A stretch of 64,000 bases of DNA, from positions 15,836,039-15,900,038 of the forward strand of contig JAVTVX010000019.1 of assembly GCA_033439265.1 (NCBI GenBank), written 5' to 3'. The notes below the pieces were generated by a model that ran no database searches, had not been told where the DNA came from, and worked only from the letters and a program-made list of their open reading frames with translations. Numbering within the stretch: position 1 is the stretch's first letter; each line of letters starts with the position of its first letter. Shown one piece after another: positions 22,726 to 34,199 of the stretch. This DNA comes from Dillenia suffruticosa (lineage: Eukaryota > Streptophyta > Magnoliopsida > Dilleniales > Dilleniaceae). Made by a program: the position numbers and the translations under genes.

Positions 22726-24643
22726 ATGGGACGAATTAAACGACGGATGATTATTGTGGCTGATCACGAAGAATCACAACCATCCCAAGAACAGGTTGAG
22801 TCTGAGTCATCATCCCAGGATATTACCCCAGGTTTGGTTAAAAAATAAATACATTTTCGTGAGGTGATTAATAATTATCTATTTCTAATTTTTTATTTTT
22901 AACAGTTGTCAAGAAATGTAGAGGGCCAACGCGATGTCAAGATGTTTGGGACTTAGAAAAAGGAAAACGAATGATAGTTGAAATGAACGAATTAAATCAA
23001 CCAATAGGAATTGATGGTACAATTTTTACCAGATTTCTGGGCTCTATAGTCAGAGTGCATTCCATTACTCCAATAAACTATAAAACTTGGCGTGATATGC
23101 CAATAGAGTATAAAGAGGATATGTGGAAAATTGTATAGGTATTTAGTTTTATTAATTGTTTAATGGTTAATAGTATAAATGAAAATTAATATACCTAATT
23201 TTATTTTATTTTTTGTAGTCAAAGATTTCTTTCAATCCACTCAGAGATGAGACTAAAGAATGGGTTATTGCAAATCTGTGTGACAAATGGAAAAGTTTTA
23301 AAAATTCTTTGAAATCAAAGTGGTTCGATGATTCACTTGAAATAGAAGAAAATATCAAGAGAATGAGAGATGATAGGGTTGATCCAAATCAGTACAAGGA
23401 GCTTGTTACTTTCTGGTTGAGTGACAAAGGAAATGTACAAATTAACAATTTCTTTTAGTACTCTGCTCACTTGTATTCTAATATTTCTTTTTTTGTGTTA
23501 GGAAATTAGTCAAAAAAATTCAGAATGTCGTGCAAAGTTGACAGATCCACATTGTTTAGGATCTAAATCATTTGCCAAACTCATACATGAAAAGGTATAT
23601 TTCTAATTAATTTACTGCATAATATTTCAAATACTTCAAAGTAAATCTCTAAACCACTTTTATCATCACAGACGACACAATCTGGGATCAAACCTTGTAG
23701 AGCTGATCTTTATATTACCAGTAGAACCAAATCAGATGGCAGTTTAGTTTCTATGAAAGCAACAGAAGTTGTGGTATGGATGATTATTTTTATATAATTC
23801 TATTTCATATGTTTATGGATATTAATGTTTCATTATTACTTCTTCTGATGATGACAACAGGAAATGATGAAAAATGGAATGAAGTCTATTGAAAATGAAG
23901 AAGGGCAATTAGAAAATGGGAATTTATCTTGGAAAAATGATACTGTATCTAAAGTTAAAGGGCCTGATTCGAGGGGAAGAATCAGATGTGTGGGAAAAGT
24001 TACAACTCCATCACAACGCCTGCATTCAACCATACATAATGGAGATGTGACTATTATGATAGAACGATTAATGGAACAGAATCATAATCTTACTAATTTG
24101 GTAAGCAATGTTCTTATGCATGTTGTGATGCATGCCGAAAGTCCACAGCAAGATGGATTGATAAATCTGGTTAATGAAGCAAGGCTTGTTGGTGTTCAAG
24201 TAAGCTTTCACCATAATCTTACTAATTTCATTTTTATCTTTAAATAATAATTCAAATTATTTGTATTATTAGATTCCTTCAATACCATCAGATGCTGGGA
24301 GTACACAAAGAAGCGAACCATCATCATCACCACTTCACTCTATCCCAAGAGGTAATATTTTCATTTATAACTATTTTTTATAATGTACCAATATTCATTT
24401 TATTATTTCACTGGTTACTGGTTTTTATGAATAGATTGAAGGAATCTACTATCTTATAAATAGATTGTACTGGATTTGGGAGTTCAATTTTCAAATTCTG
24501 TGATGGTAACATTTTTGGCAACTTCATCACATACTGCTGTTGCTGCTGGTGGTGGTGCTGGTGGTGTTGGTGGATCTGCAAATTATGATGATGACATTTT
24601 TTCCGAGAGAAGAACATCTTATATCTTAGAACAGGACATGTGA
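22726..24643 (+). CDS. tnp1: TNP1/TnpA-type protein (Transposase_24, PF03004) of element A
   Basis: The second En/Spm protein, known in the family to bind subterminal repeats. Exons: 22726-22831, 22906-23138, 23219-23434, 23502-23594, 23672-23773, 23861-24199, 24273-24351 and a last exon from about 24464. The protein has VVKKCRGPTRCQDVWDLEKG, then W..F....LKSKWFDDS, QKNSECRAKLTDPHCLGSKS, and GRIRCVGKVTTPSQRLH, the conserved order of the plant Ptta/En/Spm family. Two doubts. If intron 2 uses the donor at 23139, the last codon before it is TAG; if it uses the GT at 23133, no stop occurs. The last exon gives a sensible Gly/Ala-rich tail ending EQDM and TGA at 24641 only in a phase that does not match the donor at 24352. 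The gene may thus be intact or recently broken. Confidence 0.75.
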
Positions 24644-24799
24644 TCTTTTTTTTTTTAATGTATCCATCACTTTCATTTTCATATATTTTATATTATTTTT
24701 GTGATCAGTGTTATTTTTGTGATAATCAAAATTAATCTTCCTACAAAAATATTTGTCTACGATGATGAATCAGTTACAACCAAATAACTTTTCTAGCAT

Positions 24800-25731
24800 T
24801 TTGGTCCTAAATAATATTTTTTCACACACCTGTAGTAATTGAGAGTAAGTTATAGTAAGATATAGTAAGATGAATAGAAATAGTAATTTATAGTAATTTA
24901 TAGTAAGTTATAGTAAGAAATGGTAACTGAGAATAAAGAAAATAGTAACATGTAGTAACCGAGGATACATATGATAACATATGATAATTGAATCTTAATT
25001 CCTTTTTTTTAATAAAATTAGTAATTGTTCTAACACTTTACGAAAAATTATTTAATTTTCTGTGTGCAACAAATAATAAAACTTAATTAGTACATATCCA
25101 ATCATAAAATAATAACATTACGAACATTTGTGATACTTACATAGATAAATAGTAATAAGAATTCTTAATATATGGTGACCGACGAATTTTTTTTTAACCG
25201 ATACAAGAAATAACAATTCTTAACCTTTAAGGTAATCGATAATAAATATAGTAATATTTTCTAACACGTGATAACCGATAGGTAGTAACTTTTACTAATA
25301 TTTTTTAAACCGATACAAAATAATAACAATTCTTAACACTTATGTGATCGAGGATAAATGTAGTATTATTTCCTAACATATATGATAATCGATAATAATA
25401 AGTAGTAACTTTTACTAACGTTTTTAAACCGATACAAAATAATAACAATTATTAACACTTATGTAACCGACGATAAATCTAATATTATTTCCTAACACAA
25501 TGTAATAACCGACGATAATAGGTAGTAACATTTACCGACGTTTTTTTAACCGATACAAGTCAAGACAATTTCCCAACACTTTTTTAACTGTCCGTATAGG
25601 TCTGAACATGCTCCAACGGTGACTAGAACCGTAGGGAGAGACCAATCCCGACTAGTGTATAGCCAACTGAAGATGCATCCGTTGGAGAAAATTCTCTCGA
25701 CGGTTTTACTAGGTTTACCACACGGTTTTTG
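24800..25731. repeat. Right subterminal repeat array of A
   Basis: TATAGTAAGTTATAGTAAGA-type repeats (24840-24960), then three to four longer units of ~120 bp, each with AACCGATACAA(A/G), AATAACAATTCTTAACACTTATG, TAACCGA and GGTAGTAACTTTTAC. Expected binding region for a TnpA-type protein. Confidence 0.65.
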
Positions 25732-25762
25732 ACCGTCTGCATAGAGCATTTATTTTGTAGTG
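25732..25762 (-). repeat. Right terminal inverted repeat of A
   Basis: Reads ...TTTATTTTGTAGTG on the plus strand, the inverse of 6806-6836 with a few mismatches after the first 11 bp. TAT follows at 25763-25765. Confidence 0.85.
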
Positions 25763-25765
25763 TAT

Positions 25766-25925
25766 GTGACATGCTCCAATAGTAGTTTATAGCATCACGA
25801 TATATCTATCCCGACTGGTGTATACCTAACTGAATGTGTTTTTGTTAAAGAAAGTATTGCTAACAGATTTGATGAGTTATGCAGACGGTTTTTTACCATC
25901 ACCTCAATGTTCTAATTTTGTAGTA
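25766..25925 (+). repeat. Displaced right end of B1
   Basis: Continues the B1 sequence broken at 6805. It aligns to B2 55365-55524 and ends CTAATTTTGTAGTA. The terminal G found in B2 is A here. Confidence 0.85.
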
Positions 25926-28599
25926 ATGCTGGAGATGATATTTAATGTTGGTTTTAAGTTGTAGCTCAAAACACAAATGTTTGAGAGGTTAAATTTCGGT
26001 TTTCCATAGGTGATGTCTAAAATTTTCAGTTAAGAAGTGAAGATCAAGTTCAAGCAACATCAAGAGGTAAGTAATCCTTATTATTTGCTTGATCTTTGCT
26101 TGATTAGGACAAGTGTAATAATGTTCTCTTAGGGTAAAGCATGCTTATAATGCTCTAAGTATGTGAAGTTTGTTCAAATGCTAGAAAGTTCCATGTTGAT
26201 GTTCTAATGATGCGAGAAAGTTAATAGAGTTGATGTTAGACTAAGAGAAAATATAACTTTAGAGCTCCTCATGAATGAGCCGTATTCCCTATCTATATGC
26301 TAAGGCTTGGCTTTAAGTTTGTCATTGTGTTTAAAGTTGCTTTGTGGTGAAAAATATGTCCTTGCTGTGGAAGGTGCATACTCTAAGTTCGGAGAAGTTA
26401 ATGTCTTTCAAAGAAAATTCATTGTTTTGGACCCTTATGCTTGAACTTTTTTTCATGTCTATGTTATTTGATTAATGAATGAAGGTTGGCTCCAGTAAAG
26501 AGCTATGCAGTGATGCCAACAAAATTATGACAAAAATGTGTCTTAGTTTTGTGACATAATTTGCAATATCAGAGACGAAATTTGCGACACCAACAAGGTC
26601 ACATCTCAAAATGCATCACTTCACCGGCACCCTGGATTTTGCAATGCCCTCGCCATCGCAATATTCGTCACAACTTTACGTATGAAATGGCAAGAACAAT
26701 TTGCAATGAGATGGGCATTGCTAAGTGTTATCGCTAAATATGCATGGCATCGCAAACATTTGGCGATGTCGCAAATGTAATTGCAAATTCCTACAGGAAA
26801 AGGTGGGAGTTTTTGCGATGATGGCCTGATCGCAACATTGGAATACATACATCATTGCAAAACATTAACGACAGTTAACTTAAATTGCAATGCATTGCAT
26901 CACAAATTCTTATTTTTCGACATTGAGTTGATATTGAAAAGATTTTTGTCGTATGGCATTGCAAATTGTGCCGCTAACACTTTACGACACAGTGGGCATC
27001 ACAAATTCCAATTTTCTGACGTTGACGTTGAAAATATTTGGTGATACATCACAAAGCAAAAAATATAATGATTGAGTTATTTTTTTAATGATTTTGAGGT
27101 TATGGATTTGAAATATGAAAATAAATTTTTTATAAAAAATATAAAGAAATAACTATTTATATATATATATTCACCCTCCTCTATTTCTATATTAAGTCCC
27201 TCTATTTCTATATTAAGTCAGGAAGTATTTTGTGTATGGGATGAGTTCTGATATGACAATGCAAAGTGAGTCAATGACCTTTTGCGATGCTCATTGTGTG
27301 TCGCAACCTTGTATTGCCAATGACATATTGGAGTTCTGTCATTGTCATTGTTAAAGACGTCGCAAAACGATATCACGATGTTATGTTTCATATATAAAAA
27401 AAAAAGGTCGAGGGCATGCAACAAAGGTAGTGGATATCGCAAAGGGCATCACAATATATGGTGATAGGCTTTATCGTTCTAATTTAATACTTGTAGATTT
27501 TGTGACAACATTTTTCCATCGCAATCACAAAATTGCATCCTATAAATGGATCGACATCCGTTCTTCTTTCTTGCAAACGTTTCCTCTCTCACTTCCACTA
27601 TTAACAATTTCCTCCTTTGTTAGTCCTTAAACCCTCCATTAAGCACAATATTACATATATTCCTAATAATAAACTCTTAACAATAATTAGTATCATATTA
27701 TATTTCCAAAAATGTATAGGAATCATAAAAGCTTGCTCGTTGTTACTGTCACGAGAAAATTGGTATTTATTTCCTTCGTTATGCTACCCAAATGGTTATA
27801 CTTGTGATAGTGACAATGAATACGCTAATGCCTTATTTGAGAAGGATTGTTAAAGTGGCATGGTAATATTAAGTTTTTTCGATAGTGAAGGAAAAGTATC
27901 TTAAGTTTGTAAGTTCCTGTTTCGTTTTTTTTTTTTTAAAGATAAATAGCATGACATTAGGGTTAATTTTAAGACGAAGTGATCTTAAGATGTCTCATTA
28001 TGATAGGTCTAAAATTTAAGATAATATGAACCATGATTATGAAAATATTCTATATTCTATAATAACTTATAGGTCTAGAGATGTAATGGTTTGCAATGAG
28101 TAGATTCTCAAAATTCTTCTATTTTCCTAATATTATGAGTTTGTTGAAATCGTGAATGATCAGAAATACGTTCAATCTCTTTTCTCGAATTATTTTTTAT
28201 TATGTTTAATTATTATTGAATTTGATATACAATATAATATTACATGAGAATCGAGATTGTAAGAGAGATAAGAGATAAATTGTTGAATTTTAGCGTCTTA
28301 GTTTTGGACGGAGGTCTAGGACATTGTCCACCGTGACCAGGCTAAATAAGTCTCACAGAAAATACATGATAGATTGGTTAGAAAAATACAAGTGTTGCCA
28401 TGGTAATTGTGGCATGAAGAATCATAATAATTATTATTATTCGCTATTTTCTTTTAGTATACGTGGTAATTTGTTTGGTTTAGTTGTGTGGTACGAGTTT
28501 AATTTGATTAATTTTACTACTTTCTTTTAGAGATGTAATGGTGTTGATTAAAAAGTTCTCAAAATTCTTCTATTTTCATAAATCATTATGAAAATTATA
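25926..28599. other. Unassigned DNA right of B1
   Basis: No gene can be supported. The middle holds the GCAA/TTGC-rich block listed separately. Near 28083-28125 and 28534-28580 a segment GAGATGTAATGGT...CTCAAAATTCTTCTATTTTC occurs twice. The right end borders the first recognisable Ulp1 exon of remnant C; the other end of C was not found here. Confidence 0.4.
26500..27560. repeat. GCAA/TTGC-rich repetitive block
   Basis: TTGCGA, TCGCAA, ATTGCAA and CATCGCAA words occur in both orientations across about 1 kb, denser toward 26560-27020 and 27240-27550. GTGACA with T-rich flanks occurs near both ends (26559 and 27502). It looks like the subterminal region of a non-autonomous DNA element, but I could not define termini or a target site duplication. 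Confidence 0.4.
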
Positions 28600-30376
28600 T
28601 TGCAAGGGTAGGAGGGTTTGGATGAAGAGAATAATCATTCACCTATTTCATCGCCAAATACTCAATTGAATGAAGTGCTAAATGTGTTAACTGGGTCAAA
28701 GGAGGTGAAGACAAACTCAAGTTCTATCTTTGCAAAGGTTAGGACTTTTTCTTCTAAAGAAAACATTGTTTGGCTTTTCTTTGGGTGAAAAGCTATAAAA
28801 AAAAGTCAAACAAGTTCCTTTTTATTGTATTACAATATAACTGTCATTTTTTATTAGTACCACATGTCGTTACTAAATCTACTAAATTCACTTTTTTATG
28901 ACAATCAACAGAACAATTTTGTGTGATATTGATAGAAATTATGTTATGGAGTGATACTTACGAACTGGTACCCCGTCATTAGATCATCACATTGGTATAA
29001 ATATATAAATAAGTATTAATGGTTTATTTATTTATTTTTAACATTACATTTACATGAACCGAACATTACATTTACATGAACCGAATAAATCTTGACTAAA
29101 CTTTGTAGACCATGGATTACTATATCCGGTTTCTCAACACTTACTGCTAAAAGCCTCTATCTCCCTTTTCCAGATGTATTCTTCCAATGTGATTTTTGGT
29201 AAATATTCTTCATCTTTTTCTATAAAGTTAACTAATATTAATATATTTTATTCACAAAATTAGGTTTTGACGATAAAAATTTAAATAAATTCTAGATTTG
29301 AAAATAATGCCAAAATAATCTAATAATCTTACCAAGTCTCTGCACAGCTATAACCCTGTTTCTTTCACATGTCTTATTGTAATGTATGATAATCTTAATA
29401 ATATTAATTGCATTACCTTGTTTTGCTATAATATAATGGTACAATGCAAATGTCTATAGTTTTTGTGCCTAGTTTGGATGTCAAACAAACAAACAAACAA
29501 GCAAAGCGATTGGGATATTTCAATGGTTGAGAGTTGTTTGTATAAAAAAATACTTGGATTCTAGTTTCAATTGTGCAATCTAGTGAGTTGCACTTGGATT
29601 CTAGTTTCAGTTGTGCAATGTTGTGGTTTGTAGTAACTCTCACTTTAGCATTATACATTTTAACATTAATATATATTTATTTCCACGATAGATTTTCATC
29701 CCCATGATTTTCAAAGAACACTGGTTTTGTTACGTTATTCGTCTAGACAAACAAATCATGTACCTCAACTCAGGTTCTCGCTTTAGAGGCAGTGAAAATG
29801 ACCACTTGCAAACATTTATGGTAATTGATATACTTAAATATCAAATTTTATCCAACTATAACTATTAATATTTTCATTAAATTTCTCTTACAGAAGCACT
29901 GCAATAAAGAACTTATGGAAATTTGTTGTGTATTTCTAAAATAGTCCTTATCCAAATTCAATAGTAGACTAACACGTAAGTTATTTCGTACTCATGAATA
30001 TCCAACACCTATAATACATCTTCAAAATGACATAAAATAATTTGAACATATCATGAATGATTGTGAAATATTTGTTGTGAGGTTTCTGGAGATATGAGAA
30101 TCGGTCATGTCTATAAATCAACCAACTCAAGAAATATGTTGTTAGAAACTATTGTCAGTGTAATTCTCATTATTCTTACATTCTTTTATTGTAATTACTA
30201 ATAGGTTCAAATGTGATTATTTCATAATATTAATTTCTTTGGCAAAGAATATTTCCTCATACTTCTAAGATCAGAATATAAGGCAATCCGTCCTGAGATC
30301 ATGTCCATGATGGAGGAGGAGATGTATAAAAAAGTGACAAAACCAAAACTAAAACAAGAGCGACGAAAATTGTAAA
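28600..30376 (+). pseudogene. Ulp1-like protease pseudogene of remnant C
   Basis: Plus-strand exon pieces in the same order as the intact gene: SSKENIVWLFFG (about 28755-28790), RTILCDIDRNYVM then a frame break before TYELVP (28910-28975), TMDYYIRFLNTYC followed by TAA (about 29106-29147), the His/Asp exon with FIPMIFKEHWFCY and YLNSGSRF (29697-29830), NDCEIFVVRFLEI followed by TGA for Trp (30055-30100), and the terminal GKEYFLILLRSEY exon ending at 30374. The catalytic His is kept, the Asp is Asn, and the Gly after the Cys is Glu. It is a decayed third lineage of the gene. Confidence 0.78.
29552..29631. repeat. 40-bp tandem duplication
   Basis: ACTTGGATTCTAGTTTCA(A/G)TTGTGCAAT starts at 29552 and 29592. 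It lies in an intron of the pseudogene. Confidence 0.85.
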
Positions 30377-30734
30377 AAAACTTCATCTTATCCCGTAAGA
30401 AATATAACTAATTGACTATGTATAGGGGTTCTATAATAACAATCTCATTCAAAACAATTTTTTTTTAACACAATAATAATCTATATTAATTTAGCATAGT
30501 AAAATTAATAACTTATATTAATAATCGATATTAATAAACTTACCATTGCGTAAAGAGTGTTACCATTACCATGCATTATCACATATCATATATGTAATGC
30601 ATAATAACCATAATTATATACATATTTCACTCTAATATATAATAATATTAGCATGCAAATTAATCACCAATTATTGTCTATTTACACCACCTATTTCTAT
30701 TTCACAACCTTACCAAGTACTAACTTACCACCAC
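30377..30734. other. AT-rich spacer in C
   Basis: TAATAATCTATATTAAT-type repeats and TTACCATTACCA words; no gene. Confidence 0.4.
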
Positions 30735-31060
30735 TTACCAACCTTGCAGCGCGCCTTGGGTGAGCACCCGCACAAATAAGGGGTGGGCTACCACGCGCCC
30801 TTCTTGAGCAACCGTGCACGGGCTACCACACACAAGCTTCGGCGCAAGCAAGGCGTAGGCTACCACGCATTGCACGGGCTTGCCCGGTTGACCGTGCATG
30901 CAAGAAGCAGGCTGCGACTTACTTGCGTGGTTGACCATGCATGGAGGCAGTAGGCCGTGCCTTACTTGGGTGGTTGCCCACGTGAGCAGGCGGTAGGCCA
31001 CAACTTACTTGCATAGCAGCTTGAGCAGGTAGGTAGCATGTTGTGCGAGCGAGCACACAA
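30735..31060. repeat. GC-rich island of C
   Basis: Recurring GGGCTACCACGC and GGTTGACC(G/A)TGCATG units about 50-60 bp apart, embedded in AT-rich DNA. An 88-codon minus frame across it (Cys/Pro/Val-rich) is repeat-driven. It takes the same place relative to the Ulp1 gene and element end as the island at 7810 in A. Confidence 0.6.
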
Positions 31061-31420
31061 TGTACTCAACTTATCGCTGACCTACCATCGGTTATCATAA
31101 TCTTACCACCTTTTGTCACGAACTTACTACTTGTTATTGCAATTTTACCATTAGATATCACAATTTCAATATATAATAATATTACAATACTTTACCACAT
31201 GTAGGTGGCAATTTAGTATCTATTATTGCAAAATCATTATACTGTCTTTTACTCCGATATATAATAATATTAGCACACTATATTACCATTAATTATCACA
31301 AATTTACTACAACTTATCACAAAATTGTCACTTATTATCGCGAACTTACCATATGTTATAACAATGCATCACCTGTTATCACAAATTATTCCCTATTATT
31401 GCAACTTACCACCAATGGTT
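31061..31420. repeat. TTACCA/TTATCAC-type short repeats
   Basis: Many CTTACCACTTATTATCGC-like words without a fixed period. Non-coding. Confidence 0.45.
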
Positions 31421-32547
31421 TGACACCTTAACCCTTAAAGTTTTAATCGTCCCTAAAGAGTATACAAACGGTAGAGTTCAATAGTTAGTATAGATGATAC
31501 ATATAGAGACTATTTTCAAATAGTCGTTAAAAAGTATCACATTTATCGACGAAAACTAATAACTCTTAGAATAGTATATAGTATTTACAAATGGTATAAT
31601 ATATGAATTAGTATAGTCATAGACTTATACAGAAGATATAATTCAGCGAATAGTATAAATTATTTAAACTGTCTCTAAAAGGTGAGACATTTATTGACAA
31701 AAAGTGATAACGGTTAGAATTGTATATGTATTTATATACGGTATAATCTATGGGTTAGCATAGTTATAACACTTATGTAAACTGTATGGTTCAGTAATCA
31801 GCAAAAAAATACTCATATAGAGATTATTTTTAAACCATTCCTAAAAGAATGTCATATTTACTTACGACAACTGATAACCGTCCTAATTGAATATTGTTTT
31901 TACTGACAGTATAATATATAGGTTAGTATAGGTATAGAATTTATGTAGACCGTATGCTTTAGCAGTCAATAAAGAATACTGATATAAAGACTCTTTTCAA
32001 ATGGTTACTAAAGGCAACCACGTTTATTGATGACAAGTGATACCTGTTCGAATGGTTGATAGCATTTACAGATGATAAAATATATCAGTTAACATAAATA
32101 TAGAGTATATGCAGACGAAACGGTTAAATAGATAGTAAAGGAGAGTCATATAAAATTTACTGATCATAAGTGATAACTATTAAAATTGAATATAATTTTT
32201 AAAGATAATACAATGTATTGGTTAAGATAGATGTAGAACTTATGGAGGGTAAGTAGATAGTAAAGAAAAGTCATATAAAAACTATTTTCAAATTATCCAT
32301 AAAAACTGTCATATTTACTGACCACAAGTTATAATCGTTATAATTGAACATTGCTTTTAGAGACAGTTGTGCTACCTTTATGGATGGTTGATAATAAACT
32401 TTTTCTGACAAAAAATTTATACCTTTTGAAAATATTTATATTTTCTGACGGTTTCATTAAAAACGTCTCTATAAAGTATAAAAAATCATTACTAAAGGTC
32501 ACCAACAATAAAAGTTACTGTTAGCATATGGATTAAATTTTGTAGTA
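31421..32547 (-). repeat. Subterminal repeat array of C
   Basis: About six units of 150-170 bp with ACAAGTGATAACCGTT, GGTATAATATATGGGTTAGTATAG, ATATAGAGACTATTTTCAAA and TAAAAG.TGTCATATTTA. Read in reverse, the units match the left array of B2 (34200-36385), so C and B2 share subterminal repeats although the outermost 50 bp of C look like A. Confidence 0.65.
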
Positions 32548-34159
32548 ATTATACTCTTTCCTAAGTAAAATTTTTGCGTAAAGACAATACATTACATGAA
32601 GGAAAAGCCACTAATATATAAGTAAAGAAGATTAAAAAAAAAAAGATTGAATGAATGAAAAAAGCAAAGAATTAAGAAAGATAAGAAACTCCTCTTGGGT
32701 AAGGGCTCGCTAAGATAAGGTGACCCGGATTTGAGATAAATTGGTAATAGGCATTTCTCAATGCATTTCATATGTTATTATTAGCTATACAGAACGAACC
32801 TTCTTTAGTTGCCCAATTTTCAGAAAAATTTTGTTAAATTCTAAAATTTTCAACCATTTTCCTTTCATATTTTCATACACAGAGATGACAATCCAAACAC
32901 CGTTATTTTGGGTGTCATTTGTTTTCTAATGATTTAAATTTTGCTTCTGTATACACTCTACCTCTTTCGCTATGGAGTGTGACACTCGAAAAGTGAGTCA
33001 TCACAAGGTTGCCATAGTAATGTTAAATTATTCTTCCAAAAGAACATACAACCCTCCTTGTACATCTACCCATTGAATTAGAAGCCCTCACTCTTAAGCT
33101 AACTTCTTAACATTGTAATAATTAAGGGGCAAGTTGTGGTTCAAACGTAGCGTCTCACCCTTTACATTTAACATTTCGTTAAAGTTTTCCTCAAAGTAGT
33201 TGTATTTATCCATAATATTTAAGAATTTGGTCATCATTGATAACAAAGTATCACTCACACAACTTTTTATAGAGGTTTATTAGCAACATTTAGCACATCC
33301 ATCAATCGATTAGCTAATTGTGATTCATAACCCAAGTTCTTCCTGGCACTTGTAACTTCCTCTTCTGATGGGAATGGAGTGGTAGGGTTTACCTTATTAA
33401 ATGTTGGAAGAGAGCCGATAAATGTATGGTTCCATATTGAAGTTACCTAGCCATATGTTGACATAAATTTAATAGCAACAACAACAATCACTATTCTCTA
33501 GTAAAGGTTCAGTTGGTCATAATTGGAATATTATTATTCCCTTATTAGAATAATCTGGATACCTCTAAGTTCCTATAATAAAACTGATTCAACGTAACAA
33601 ATCCAATTATAGTAATTTCTAGTGAACTCAAACCCGTAAAGGTGCCAAGTAACTCTTTGTGTATCCAAAAATTGATAACTAGTACACATTTTATATAGAT
33701 TTCATCCAAAGTTGACTTTTGGCAAACTCTAAAAACTATATACCAACCTTATCTTCTTTACCTTTTTTTTTTCTGAATATACATTTAAACCTAATTAGGA
33801 CAACAAAAAGGAATATTTGAAGAAAAAAGTATCAGAATGTAATTTTTTTTTTTCAGAAACCTAATCGGTTAAGGCAAGGAAAATTGTCATTCAATTAACT
33901 CCGATCACTTTTCGCCACTGTCCACACTTAGTAACTCTCTCTATGATAACCCAACGCATAAGGGATACAAAAATTGTATGAGATACACACAAGGGAAACA
34001 AAGGGATAAAATATTATATAATATAAGAGTCAAAAAGACCTCACGAGGCAAGCCACCACTATAAAAGATTGATTAAATATGATCCGTTGATCTGTACACG
34101 ACATACAAAAAGTTCATATCCCCTTTGTCTCTAAAGATAGGATGCCCTAATCATCCTAA
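32548..34159. other. Spacer between two facing CACTA left ends
   Basis: Ordinary AT-rich DNA without CACTA repeats. I recognise no gene apart from the short open segment at 33275-33426. It lies between the inverted end of C and the left end of B2. Confidence 0.45.
33275..33426 (-). pseudogene. Unrecognised coding-like fragment
   Basis: A minus-strand frame of about 50 codons reads as a soluble protein (NPTTPFPSEEEVTSARKNLG, ANRLMDVLNVANK) and stops at TAA. It lacks the low complexity of the surroundings. I do not recognise the family. It may be an exon of a broken host gene or chance. Confidence 0.25.
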
Positions 34160-34199
34160 CACTACAAAATTAGAGTATTGAGGTGACGGTAACATTTAT

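Larger units (their letters stand above)
6806..25762 (+). mobile_element. CACTA (En/Spm) element A, about 19 kb, nested in B1
   Basis: Left end CACTACAAAAT at 6806 and right end ATTTTGTAGTG at 25762 form a terminal inverted repeat: the first 11 bp are identical and imperfect pairing extends to about 30 bp. TAT precedes (6803-6805) and follows (25763-25765), the 3-bp duplication expected for CACTA. The uninterrupted sister sequence in B2 has a single TAT at 55362-55364. Gene order is Ulp1-like (minus), Transposase_32-like (plus), tnp2 (plus), tnp1 (plus). tnp2 is damaged, so A is probably not fully autonomous, though its ends look mobilisable in trans. Confidence 0.95.
1..25925 (+). mobile_element. 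CACTA (En/Spm) element B1, left end outside the window, split by element A
   Basis: Positions 1-6805 plus 25763-25925 form one element that matches 48636-55524 (B2) almost throughout. Its right end reads TTTTGTAGTA, a CACTA terminus with the last G changed to A, and the inverse of this end resembles both ends of B2. The interior holds only remnants of the toolkit: pieces of an Ulp1-like gene (minus), the first ~40 codons of tnp2, the start of tnp1, a GC island and a long subterminal array. It is therefore a non-autonomous deletion derivative. Element A interrupts it at 6805/6806. The left terminus, its target site duplication and any Transposase_32-type gene lie outside the window. Confidence 0.85.
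28600..32547 (-). mobile_element. CACTA remnant C, inverted left end
   Basis: The right boundary ATTTTGTAGTA at 32547 is the inverse of an A-like left end: the first ~50 bp match 6806-6858 closely (ACTACAAAATT, GTAACTTTTATT, ACCTTTA). Going inward come subterminal repeats of the B2 type, a GC island and an Ulp1 pseudogene, which is the A layout in reverse. No tnp genes or second end were found, so this is a truncated fragment. The left limit given is only the first recognised exon. Confidence 0.65.

Noticed and set aside
30735-31001. 88-codon minus-strand frame
   Set aside because: Repeat-driven reading of the C island; no start context or homologue.
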